Assembly: GCA_022376515.1 (NCBI GenBank)
Contig: WTXI01000001.1
Location: forward strand, 1,240,001-1,304,000
Direction: 5' to 3'
DNA: 64,000 bases
From: Lactifluus volemus
Lineage: Eukaryota; Basidiomycota; Agaricomycetes; Russulales; Russulaceae
Shown: positions 12,157 to 22,789 of the stretch, one piece after another
How the letters are laid out: every line of letters begins with the position of its first letter
Position numbering within the stretch: the first letter of the stretch is position 1
Notes under the pieces: generated by a model
Database searches by the model: none
The model's input: the letters and a program-made list of their open reading frames with translations, nothing else
Told to the model about the DNA's origin: nothing
Position numbers and translations under genes: made by a program

Positions 12157-13208
12157 CTACGCATTAACTTCCAATATACTCTCTTCTGCACGCAGAAGGA
12201 CACGTTTCGTTACAGATTCTGTAAGTCTGTACACTTGGTAGACCATGCTGGACAAGGATTCATATTTGAGCGGACAGGCGGGCGTGATGTCCGCGGTGAA
12301 AAAGAATGGCTTACCGTAAGGCTCCTACCGCAAGGAGTAAGATGATGACAACCGCGGCGGTGTCTCGGGAACCGCTACTACGTCTTCCCCGATTCCCCTT
12401 GAACGGGCAATCCACTGTAGGGGACTGAGAAGCGGTAACGAGAATAACATATTGACCAAGGAGGCCGCTCCCACGACCGGTAAACCCAAGATGAAACGAC
12501 GAATAAAGCGCCAGACAATGCCGCGGTCGGACGGGCGTCCACACTATCACGGGTGGACGAGAATGAAAAGGCGTCAGGATCAAGGATCCCACCGGTTTCA
12601 TCTTGAATGATGCGTAGAGCCGCGCGGACTAGATCACGACCAACGGAATACGGGTTCGTCCAAGCCCAGTATCCTCCGCCCATGAAATAGACGGCAGAAG
12701 ATCCGTAAGATTCATTGACAGGTTCGTCCAACGAGGCAAGAATGGTGGTTGTCAAGAATGATGACGCAAACACTATACCTGTGAATAGGATCGTAGATAG
12801 AGTGGCGATAGCGACTGAATAGGGGGGAGGGGGAGAGAGGAATTACGATGAATTTGAGAGGGGGGAGAGGATTGTTTTGGGACGCGGCGAACCTGGATTG
12901 GTAGCGAGGCCAACTACACTTGTTCGGGCAAAGCGGTAGTGGTAGTGGCATTGAGGACAGACAAAAAAGGCAGAAGCGTTGGCGGAGCTGTTTCTCCAGC
13001 GCTGAAGGCAGGCGAGGTGTACGTGCTGTTTTTGATTGAAACGAAAAAAAAATTACAATTCGATCAGCCCAAAGAGATGGCTAGGGAACCTTACCCTGAC
13101 TGAGCCGCTGCATAAACAAGGACGAATGAGGCGGCCAAGGGTAGGATCTGGACCGTCAAAGCATATCCTACATTGTGGTTGCTCTTCCCCTGCTGAATGA
13201 TTTGGCAT
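12157..13208 (-). CDS. Membrane RING-CH (MARCH-type) E3 ubiquitin ligase
   Basis: Predicted E3 ligase anchored in a membrane. The short first exon (ATG at 13206-13208, MPNHSAGEEQ) encodes CRICFDG, then LIRPCLCSGSVR; the next exon gives VHLACLQRWRN and CPQCHYHYRF. Together these are the complete C4HC3 RING-CH zinc pattern. Later exons carry hydrophobic segments ATLSTILFTGIVFASSFL and FILGLPVVGAASLVNMLFSL. The last exon, after an intron near 12320-12235, reads MVYQVYRLTESVTKRVLL and stops at 12157-12159. About 265 residues, two to four membrane helices, so MARCH5-like in layout. It converges on NUP155, with 122 bp between the two stops. The RING is split between two frames in the raw sequence and is easily missed. 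The exact helix count and target are unknown. Confidence 0.82.
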
Positions 13209-13228
13209 TGGAGTGAGAGGTTAGCTTG

Positions 13229-13268
13229 AGTGTGTATGCACACGTGTGTGGGTGTGTGTATGTGTATC
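13229..13268. repeat. TG/CA-rich microsatellite in the leader of the RING-CH gene
   Basis: An imperfect TG repeat on the plus strand (CA on the gene strand) lies 20 bp upstream of the RING-CH start codon, so it falls in the likely 5' leader. Confidence 0.7.
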
Positions 13269-13583
13269 TGTCCAACTCCGCGAATGACGGGCCCTCGAAA
13301 TGGGCGGCCATAACCAAATTAGGAAAAGCGCTCTCGCTGGAAAAAAACTTGTTCAAAGGGCGCTCATCTAATGACACGCGGAAGTTAGTTAACTAACAAT
13401 TAAGCTTTAGACCTGGCGAAGCACCACTAGTCTATGGCCCGGTAAACTAAATCGCACTAAACTAAAATGCTCTATCCTACTGGGGTTTGACCAAAAAAAA
13501 AAATTATTAAGAGTCAACAATTAGGGGCGGACGGAATGTCTCTAATGTCCGTTTTTCGCTTAATTTTTTTTCTATTCGACCTC
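13269..13583. other. Intergenic: RING-CH promoter and REX4-like 3' region
   Basis: Short AT-rich homopolymer tracts around 13490-13505 and 13560-13572 are the only visible structure. A minus-strand open frame beginning MSLDERPLNKFF at 13377 has a real ATG, but it joins no conserved exon in its own frame and is probably leader or promoter sequence. Confidence 0.45.
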
Positions 13584-14471
13584 TCAGAGGTAGCAACGGG
13601 AAAACGTGCTGGGCGGAAGCGCAGATGGCCACTGACCGTCACGGATCGCGGTCTCCCACTCAGTCGCGTGTGAACGATATAAGTCTAGTGCGGCACGCCC
13701 GTTTTCCAACTAGTCGGCGCAGTGCCAAACCAAGCCACCAAAAGTAAGCCGCTGCCCTTTCATTCAGGGGAAGGGGGGGAAGTCATGACGCACGGGATTT
13801 TGTTGACCCTCCTGACACCTCCTTCCCATGAGGTGAAACGTCAGGGTTGGTAGCCGAACCAGCTGGCTCGGTGATCGAAGGGCATTGCGGAAGGGTTGAT
13901 ATAACGCGACATCGCGAGTGTTAACCGCAGGGTGCGGGATCCCTAACACTGAAAAGGACAAGCGGTTACCACCCGCGGTCGCGATGGATCCCTGAAACAC
14001 GGCGTACCGGAAAGGTCATTCCACAGGCTATGCCCGACAATGACCTTATCCTTGATTATATCAGCGACCAGACGCTGGACGTCGTTAAATTTCTGAGCGG
14101 AATAAGCTTTGCAGGGGCACAAAGTCAGTGCCGGTTCGAGCTCAAAGGAATTAATGACTTTCGGTATCCGTAGCGGACTTACCAGGGCCGAGATGCGCGG
14201 GCGTGATACCGGTTGTAGACGTACGGTAATCAGTTACGTCCATCGTCGGAAGAACGTAGCAATCCAGCAAGCTGGTGCCCCTGAAATCGCATATCGCGAC
14301 GCGGCTGCAATTGACATTACCCACGTCAATCTCGTATCCCAACACCGCGGTACCCAGAAGATGATGGACTTACGCAACCATAGAAGTATTGCCACCCGGG
14401 CCAACACCGACAACAGTGCAGGATAGAGCGAGCAACTGATCAGCAGCAGGAGAACCATAGTGAGGAGCCAT
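13584..14471 (-). CDS. REX4-like 3'-5' exonuclease-fold protein, catalytic residues lost
   Basis: The fold and order of motifs match the REX4/ISG20 exonuclease family: LALSCTVVGVGPGGNTSM (Exo I region), VARVAICDFRGTSLLDCYV, VTDYRTSTTGITPAHL, IIKDKVIVGHSLWNDL (Exo II), VNTRDVALYQPFRNAL and, after the last intron, LENGRAALDLYRSHATEWE (Exo III). In active members Exo I reads D-x-E (LALDCEMVG) and Exo III carries a His and an Asp before the RAA/RAT helix. Here Exo I has Ser and Thr, and the Exo III positions read Gln and Asn. Only the Exo II Asp remains. The start is ATG at 14469-14471, only eight residues before the domain, and the stop is at 13584-13586. About 210 residues in four or five exons, with an unbroken frame. 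It is probably a non-catalytic RNA-binding or scaffold paralogue. Confidence 0.8.
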
Positions 14472-15277
14472 TTTTTTTTATAAAAAAAAAAGAAAAAAAA
14501 AAAAAGGGCGATGTGGATGAGCACGTTTCTCTCCTCGTGCGCGGACATTTATGCGAAATTTCGATCTAGTGAGCCACTGAGAACGGAACGGCAAATGGGT
14601 TGACATGGCCGAGAAGTAATTTAAATTGTGACTCTGGAATCCGTGAACTTTTTCTGAATACCATTGTGCTTTCAAAGCAGCAAAGAAGTGGAGTAGTGAG
14701 ATCAACAGAAATAAGAGACATTCGAGTGACTCCGGATTGAGCCAGTTTGACAAGGGTTCATCCAGCAGAGAAGAACGGAGGGCGCAGCGCAGATTACTGT
14801 ATGGAATGTCGACCAAAACCTGTTGTTCTTTTTCTGCCGCTTCCGAGACTGTGGTAGTAGAAACCACGCGACGGTATCAAAGGCGCCAGTCGGCATCGGG
14901 GACCAATCGATTTAGAGTGGAGATTAGAAACAATAAATCTTGACACGCCACGAGGGATCTACAGGGAGGAAAAGAAAAGAAGACAAAGAGATCTTCTCGA
15001 TCAGGCGTGTGACAAGCCAAAGTCACTCTTCGGAGAGACACGAAGGGAATGTCAGCGTGAGTGGTGGACAGCTAAGCCAGAGGTCGGGAATTGCCAAGAG
15101 CACGCCAAAAGCCGTAGCCTAGCGGCGTCTTTTTATTATCATTTTGAAACGGGGTGACTCGACGGAGGCGAAGGAGAGGAAGAGGAAGAGGAAGAAAAGT
15201 GTTGATCATATCATATGAGAGCGGCAATCGCGAGGAGAAGGCGCTCCACTGAAACGACTCAAAATTTTTGAGATTGG
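14472..15277. other. Intergenic stretch upstream of the REX4-like gene
   Basis: Directly before the start codon is a T9/A10 palindrome followed by a long A/T homopolymer (14471-14505). Further out, a (GGAAGA)-like purine tract lies at about 15165-15200. A minus-strand frame at 14867-14478 has open length but no recognisable domain, and its C-terminus is encoded by the poly-T tract, so I do not call it a gene. Confidence 0.45.
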
Positions 15278-16989
15278 CTACTCTATCGAGTCATCACTCT
15301 CTACATCTAAAACGTCTCTTCGACAACTCATCTTGGAAGCCCGACGTAGAAGCCGAGAGAATTGCACCGTCCCGGCACTCGCTGGCCGCAGGTCCGGATA
15401 CTCCGTAAGACTTGGCCGTTTCGATTTCCACCCGTCGACCACTTCACGTTCCAGATTCCACATCCATCGGATCTTCCGACGTATCTTTATACAAGTCAGC
15501 CATCGTCTGATCAGGTTCACCCGCTTCTCCTTCACCGCCAATGCCAACATTCGTCTTTCTACACGGGGACTAACCACCGAGTTTCCCCATCGGCGGCGGA
15601 ACCATCGCACGAGCTTGTGTCCAATCATACCACAGTGTTTCACCCCCTTCAGGTGTCCCAGTAAGAGGAAAAGTGTAGTGCTGTTGGGTTTCAACTCGGG
15701 ACACACCACGCAGAAGCCTTGTAAATCTCGAAGTGCCCGATAAAACGTGGCTAACGTTCGTCTGTTTGGATCGCGGCCACGTGCAGATGGACAAGCCGCA
15801 AACCCATCCCTTTGGGATCCATAGCGAGGAACTGAGTGGTCACTTGCTCAGCGTCCCCCCGTTGCTGCATTTGTAATAGCGCCGCGACGGATGCATAAAC
15901 GACCCGTGGTGGCGGGGTATCCCTTGATGATACTCCAAGTTTTGGCAACTGGAACATGACCTGACGGTAACGCTCAAGGCTATTCATGCCTGGGTCGCGT
16001 ATTTGTGTCGTGCCCCGAAATGCTCTGCGTTTGGCGGTGCCCAGAAGTTCTCCCCAGACCTGGACTGGGACACCATCAGAAGCAAATGGTGCACGCGAAG
16101 GGTTTTTTGGTGGGTCGATGACGACGTGCCAGGCATCAGACCACCGTCCTTCGCGAACTAGGAGTCGTACGTAGAGTTGCCATGTTGTGACATCCTCTGG
16201 TACGCGGGATGCGCGCATGGATTGCAGCAATGTATGAGCCGTACCGAATGCTGAATGCCGAATAGCCAGCTGCAGCAGGAAGTTGTAGGACTGAGTCGAC
16301 TGCGCGTCTGAAGATAAATTGTGGTACGACACGAGGGATTGTATAGATGCACGAGGGGAGGAAAGGTAGAAATGACGGAGCCGCCGAGTTAGCGAATCTT
16401 TACGACCATGGGTACTGGACACTATGACTGAAGGGTGCAAATTATCGCGAAGGTCGCGAGAAAGAGATACTGGGCTATCTGTAAGGGCCGTTGATGGTAT
16501 GACCTGACCAAGGGGTCAACTTGGGAATGGGTGGGAGACGCTCCATGTGTGGTGTCGCTGAGAGGATTGTGCGGTGACTGAAGACGTTGGGGTTTCTGTG
16601 GTAAGCACTTTTTAGAATAGGTTTTGGGGTTGAACGAAGACGCGTTGCTGAAGACGGGGACGGGGAGAATGGCGCAAGTTCCGCTGGTGCTCGTGATGAG
16701 TAATGCCGCAGAAATCTACGCTGCACGGTCAAATAGCAGCATGAACGCGAACGTGAAGATGTGCTACTGCTTAAAGTGAGAATCGGTAAAGTCAATCATC
16801 TCTGGCACTGCGCACTGTGTGGGAATTGTTCGGACGTGACCATGCCGGAAGACGTGCCTGTGGTTGGCTGGGCGCAAAAGACGTCAACTGGGAGATGATG
16901 AGTCTGAACGCGTAAGTATGCTCGAGCTGCAGCTTCTTGGAAAATGTTCTGGAATTGGGAGTGATGAAGTATCGTTGAACGAGCGACAT
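15278..16989 (-). CDS. Mitochondrial pentatricopeptide-repeat-like protein
   Basis: The main exon (15751-16440) encodes paired helices of PPR type: YNFLLQLAIRHSAFGTAH, then TLLQSMRASRVPEDVTTW and QLYVRLLVREGRWSDAWHVV. A following exon reads TFYRALRDLQGFCVVCPEL, and the basic C-terminus stops at 15278-15280. The upstream exon has an Arg/Ser-rich segment (VQRRFLRHYSSRAPAEL) typical of a mitochondrial targeting region, consistent with a role in organellar RNA processing or translation. That exon has no ATG in frame. The nearest good start is MSLVQRYFITPNS at 16987-16989 in another frame, so the 5' end is uncertain. The frame also breaks near 16500 at a CCCC run (see findings). The specific target is unknown. 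Confidence 0.6.
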
Positions 16990-17237
16990 GGTGAATCATG
17001 CACCAAGACAAGTCACGGGTCGTAGCCTGAGCCTGAGGCGTTATGCGTTATGTCACAGGTTGTCACAATGAGAAACTGGTGCTATCAATACACGACACGC
17101 TCTGCGCCCTAATCAAAACAGCTGGTGGAATCGTAGTCGTCATGAAATAATAGATAACAAAGGAAAAGAGTGCGGTATAATCAGTGAATGCAGCTAGAAC
17201 GTAGATAGAAAATGCAGGATAGCGTTTGGTCTCGTCC

Positions 17238-18519
17238 TTAGTCTTCCATCATCGTCTGTCCGACCCGTCCAACCAACCACCCAACCTTAGCTATCCAGCT
17301 ATCCCTTATCTCGCGCAGAGTATCAAGCCCATTTCCCTTGACATCGGCAAATTCATCGAGAACACGCTCCCAGCCACGCACCGTTTCCTCACCAAACATG
17401 CCAGCTTGTCTGTTAACAACGTCATCCACGTGTTCTACCCATGCTCTCCATTCGCTTAGCATTCGCGAGTGGACAAGAGGAACTAGGGTGGCTTGTGTAA
17501 TGGATGGCTGAGCAAGAATATGTGAAGTGAGGGATTGCAAGAAAAGGAATGTCTCGGTCGCAGGACACCTATCACGACGCGGAGGTTGGGGAGTTTCTGA
17601 TGGCTGGGAATTGGAATTGAAGCCCTTTGTGAGAAGTAAGGAAGGTATGACTGGAATGATGCGACAAAATCGTTGACGTGAGGCCGCAGTCTAGATATCA
17701 CGTATTCTTCTCGCATACCACCTGTAGTATCGGAGAAGGCATATGAACTAGAACCAAATGTCTGTTGAGGGACATGGCTGCCAAATCCTAGCGAAGAAGG
17801 CGGATAAGTGGAGGGCCTGTTAACGGGGCTCGCAAAACCGAAGCCGAGAGCTGACGTCAACGATATCTGAGACGGTGGGTGATTGGAATATGGGTATGCT
17901 TCGCGGAGCCTCTTGGCGGATTGTGTGAGTACTTGCAAGGCAGTGTCCAGAGAAGGGCGTGGAATCAACGAGATGATAACAGGTTTCAACGCAGGTTGAG
18001 ATTGGATAAGTGAATTGAGAAGAGGGAGTAATGATTGAGATGGTAGACTTGCTAGATAACTGCTCAGTTCATTGGAAGATCGAGGATGTCATTTGACTAA
18101 CCTAGTAAAACCCCGACATCCACGTCCTGATTCTCTACGCTCGAGTTGATAAGGTCTTTAGAGGACCTTCCTCCCTTTTGTTCTTGGGCGAACGTTAGAT
18201 TGTTCCGCGCTCGTTTGGGCGGCGCTCGTTTAGGACGTTCTGGCGTCGGGCTTCTCTCCATCGCAACGTCTCTTGCATTGGGACTATGGCCAGATGATTG
18301 GTCTTCTTGTTCCTCATCTTGTTCGAAGCGTCTTTTGAGAGTCCGGGAAGGATTGGCAGAGGAGAGAGATGGGTGGGCGCCATTTAGATGGGAGTGAGAA
18401 GAACGCCCTACAAGGGAGGGGGGCATGGATAGAGTTAGACCAAGGCCAATTTGAGGAGGGTGGCCGAGTGGGCTTGGGTAAAAATCTAATTGTGGGTGGG
18501 GTTGAACGACGTTGGCCAT
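17238..18519 (-). CDS. STS1: Nuclear proteasome tethering factor Sts1/Cut8
   Basis: Sts1/Cut8 anchors 26S proteasomes at the nucleus. The N-terminal exon (MANVVQPHPQLDF, 140 residues) is low complexity with basic clusters (PERPKRAPPKRARNN) suited to nuclear import. The second exon carries the family core LLPLLNSLIQSQPALKPVII, IPRPSLDTALQVLTQSAKRL and later RPHVNDFVASFQSYLP. The final segment ETFLFLQSLTSHILAQPSI to the stop at 17238-17240 is the helical C-terminal half. Between 17680 and 17590 the reading frame changes without an obvious intron of normal length, so either a short indel or an unusual intron lies there. The family assignment rests on the core motif order and is fairly secure. 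Confidence 0.75.
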
Positions 18520-18875
18520 TGTTAGAGTGGGTCGTGGTCACCGTCTGGATGAGAGTCGTAAGTCCTCGCCTCAACTCATCCCGTGTGCCGTTAATGACAC
18601 GCGACTAACACGTGACCTTATTGGTAAAAAGAAAAGAAAAGCCTTATTTGACCGTAACCAGGATATCGGATTACTAGGAAAACTATATCACTCTGTAAAG
18701 ACATGCAGCCGTCGCAGGAGATAGGCCAATAGATTGCGCCCGCCTAAGTGTATAAGCGCCATCATGGGAAAGCCGACCGCCGGTCGCAGCACTGCCTTCA
18801 TTTGAGTTTGAGCGTTGGGGCAGGGCAATTGTCTCTAACGCTTCAACCACCACCACTCTTTCGCAAAGTAACGGG
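18520..18875. other. Bidirectional promoter between STS1 and the rhomboid gene
   Basis: About 355 bp between divergent starts. It contains a CACGTG-like ACACGTGA near 18606. No coding potential was recognised. Confidence 0.45.
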
Positions 18876-20908
18876 ATGTCGTCTTATCCCCTCAGACCTT
18901 ACCATAACTCCTCAAGTGATCATCATTACGACCCTTTCTCAACTTCGCGTCCAAACGAGAGTATCCAACCATATCGTGATACAGACGAGGGGTTTGATCC
19001 ATATTATATCACACCGTCAGCCCCTGGTAAGCCTTGGGGTGAGACGGCGTTCGCCAACTCTGCAACGGATAGTCCCAACCTTAGGTACGACCCGAAAGAA
19101 CTAGGCAAGTGACTTGAATGGCTCCGTGGAACACATCGACCTGACGAGATCTTGCAGATGACCATTCCCCAGCACCCCTTATTGTCGCCGCTGATACAAA
19201 ACCACTACTTTCTCGGTGGTTGAAGCCGGGAAAGTATCCATTACAACAGCAAATCGAAGACAAGAGGCGCGGTATTGGTCGTCAGAGGTATCCCGTCGTA
19301 GGTCCGTGGGATCGGTCAGTAGTCGCGCATCGCACCCGAAGCTGACAGTCTCATAGTCTGGGTATTGACTGCCATTATGGTCGCCATTTTTATTTATGAA
19401 TTGGTAGTGAATGCTGAGGCACAGGGTAGTCCTATTTCGTTTCATGTGAGTCCAGATCCCAAAGGCCCGCGGCGGAATATCCGATTCTGATCTGAATCCA
19501 GCCTGTCGTCAATCCAATGTTGGGACCTTCTGGGAGCGCACTGATTCGCGTTGGTGCTCGTTTCCCACCATGCATGAAAAATGTTTCAGAGGTCCCCCCA
19601 ACGCTAACCCTGCCGTGTGAGTTGACCTTTACATTTTCTTCTGTGTCGGCTCACCCCGACCTCACCCAGGTCTCAATGATACCGCTAACCCACCTGATCG
19701 AGTTTGCACTATCGAGGAAATTTGCGGTCATGGAGGCTTCCATGGAAAGGAACCAAATCAATGGTGGAGGTAATTGTACAATGCCTTCCGTCTTCGGCTG
19801 TTACCCATCGCCCGTAGATTTATCACTCCCATCTTCTTGCATGCTGGTTTTCTGCACATTGCATTGAACATGCTGGCACAGCTCACGGCGGGGGCGGAAG
19901 TAAGCACCCACTCGGATATTCCGTTATTGGTTGTTCACGCGTTTCAGATTGAACGAGAAATGGGTTCCGCAGGCTTCTTTATATTGTACTTCGCAGCTGG
20001 AATATTTGGGTAAGTCGAATCACTGGCTTTACTCTATAAGCACTCACTATGACTCAGCAACGTTCTGGGTGGTAACTTCGCCCTTGTGGGTCTGCCGTCT
20101 GTGGGTGCTAGCGGGGCAATTTTTGGCACTGTGGCTGTGAGGCCAGATAATTCTCATAAGTGGCTCACTGCTCACACTTTGTAGGTTACATGGGTAGACT
20201 TGTTTGCACACTGGAAAATTATTCACCGGCCAGTGCGGAGGGTAGGGGTCCCCTCTTACGGTGACAGGGTCTATAATCTGACGTTGGTCTAGCTATTCCT
20301 CTGCTGTTGGAGCTTATTATTGGTATCGCCGTCGGTTATATTCCCTGTGAGTTGATCTATTCCCATTCTCTTTTTGCATGCACTTACCTTCGAATCTTCG
20401 AAAGACGTGGATAATTTCGGTCAGGACATAGTTCCCTGAAGGTTGTGTCAAGAACTAACAAGGATCTTGTAGCACACATGGGAGGTTTCCTTATGGGTCT
20501 TTTAGTTGGAACGACCCTATACCCTGTCATTAGTATGTCTAAACGACACAAACTAATAACGTGGGGTTTCCGCCTCTGTGCTATACCTCTCGCCATCATC
20601 TTGTATGTCGTCTTGGTTCGAAACTTCTACACCTCGAACCCCTACGCTGGTGAGCTTCGTACACTTCCGTCACTCTGAGCTCTTTGTGACCGCGATTCTT
20701 AGCATGTTCTGGATGTCGATACCTATCATGCATCCCGAGGTCTGCTAATAATTACTGCAAGGGTATGTGTATCGTTCTCTCTGCCTCGTTCGTTATCTAA
20801 TATCGTGTCGAATTCACAGAACTGGGATCACCACTGTTACCTCCGGTGGATCCTCGATATAGAATATGTATTCATCTTGAGCTGTTGTTTAGCTTCCTTC
20901 GGACTTGA
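18876..20908 (+). CDS. Rhomboid family intramembrane serine protease
   Basis: A polytopic membrane protease that cleaves transmembrane segments of other proteins. The start is ATG at 18876 (MSSYPLRPYHNSSS), followed by a long cytosolic N-terminus. The first helix is VLTAIMVAIFIYELVV. The luminal loop has paired cysteines (CTIEEICGHGGFHG), and the catalytic core shows HAGFLHIALNMLAQL, then the nucleophile in GASGAIFGTVAV and the catalytic His in FAHMGGFLMGLLVG. A further helix AIPLAIILYVVLVRNFY precedes a Cys-rich tail (CSGCRYLSC). The catalytic Ser and His are both present, so it should be active. About nine exons. The last splice is ambiguous, so the stop is either near 20861 or at 20906-20908. 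Confidence 0.9.
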
Positions 20909-22789
20909 TCGTTTTATGTATCACGCTGCGCGACTACATCAGTCAGTATTGTTTTTAGTACTATGGACCATTGTGACCACTTACTACTTGGAGACGGTTT
21001 ACGATATCGCACCTCTGGATACGATAGGTTTTGGTTTCCATGAATACATGCTTTGAACCTAAGCGCTAAGCCATCACAACTCTTCCAAGTTCAACCCGGT
21101 GTTAGCTGATCACCTGGGACATCGACCGGGTCCTGGAGACTGTAATGCCCGCCACACAACCCAGGCATGTTCAATGGTTCTAGCTACAGTTCTAGCGGCA
21201 GACGAGACCAGGGATTTAAAAGCAATTGATTTCAAACTCATTGATTCAGTAGAGGTCAAATGTAGATGGACTTATCGAACACGTCGGCTGTCGCCCCAAG
21301 TCAACTTGACCTGTTGGGACTGGCCCACGAAGCCGGACATCTACTTAGCGCATCAAAGACCCAAATGCTGAGCGCGACGATGACGATCAGATCCCAGGAA
21401 GGAAATTCATGATTTCCTTTTAAAGTCACTGGCGAGCCTTGTGTTGCTTTGAAGATCATCTCTTCTTCTGCTACACCGCTTCGAAGAGAGGACCGCGATA
21501 AAGTTCTGTATGACAGAAGTCGTTCTTAATTCGATGGCTTGTGACCATGCGTACAATCGGTTCCCGTGGAGTGTTACTTTTAAAAAAAGGAAGATAGATC
21601 TACTATGAACAGTGTAAAGCCCGAAAAGGAGGTTGTTCACGCCCGATGCGTCACCTGTCAAAGTGGGCTCACGATAAGGAACTTCCTATATTCATCATGT
21701 AGCGAGCCTCGGCCCTTAATTGGGCAGATGTCAGGGAAGTCTCAGTGGGTAGTAAGGGGGGGAGAAGAATGGACGGAATCGAGTAATCGCTCGCCGTCGG
21801 TGTGCGTCTCTTTTAGCGAACTCCCGTTATAGATCAACTCCCCAGAGGTTCACACGTCGTAGCTAGCTATTGATATGTCTTTCCTAGACATTTCTCGAGG
21901 TTGAAAAACGAGGGCATAACTCCCTAATGACCATATGAGTAAAACGTCGCAGATCGCATCTTGTACCGCTCCACGAAAACCCATGCTCGGTTTCCTCGCT
22001 CTCGTGGAGACGGGGGACTAAAGGTAGCTCCGAGGGATTTGTTTGCCGCCGTTGTATGGACGACGGGAATAAAAGTGCTCGGAATCGGAATGTATTTCTC
22101 CGTGCCCAGAGCAGAGTTGACTCGGAACTTCTAGTGTGCTTTATTAATAAGATAACCGCACCAAAATTAGGGCGTTCACTCTGGAACCCAGGAGCGGCAG
22201 AACGATCGCATGAGATTGCAGAAATGAACACGGGCTTTCGAGACCAGGCCAGGTGTAGTAGCATCGTCCTTATTGGACGATACGGGGTATGTTATCCCCG
22301 CCGTCGGCGAGCCCAAAATATATAAATCACGGTCTCTCGGGCGCCGCTGTGTTCTATTGTATCGTGAGATACATTGCTTTGCGGTCGTGAGGATGAGAAG
22401 TACGAGTCACTGATGCGCCGAATTCGAAGCTAGTTGTTACAGCGGGTCTTGTAGACTGCGTGAATTCAAGATATACAGAGGGGTGCGGCAACAAACAGCT
22501 TCCTGTGATCCAACTAGCTGCGCATGGTGTCGCTTCAAGTTATCGTCGAACGCTGATATAGCGCTGATATATCACTGCCAGTGCTGATGCCAGCGTACTC
22601 TCAACAGCTTTTTTTCTTTCTGAACAGTGGTCGCAATGTCGGGTGGAGGGAAACCTGAAAACAATTGTATTCTATTTGTGTATGTTAATCAGCAACAGTT
22701 CATGAAAATGTATGTATGTCGAGAAGGGGTGATACAAGTGGTGCCATATGGTAAGTACTAAACAAATATAAGAGGTTGGACGCACGGCG
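20909..22789. other. Long intergenic stretch, no recognised gene
   Basis: Nearly 1.9 kb between the rhomboid gene and the 3' end of the ankyrin-DIL gene, the two being convergent. Frames on both strands are short and lack any familiar motif, and I see no tandem or inverted repeat. It may hold 3' untranslated regions or a decayed element that I cannot identify. Confidence 0.5.

Noticed and set aside
14151..14471. Possible hydrophobin
   Set aside because: The Gly/Val-rich LSCTVVGVGPGG first suggested a hydrophobin core, but the cysteine pattern is absent and the downstream exons clearly follow REX4.
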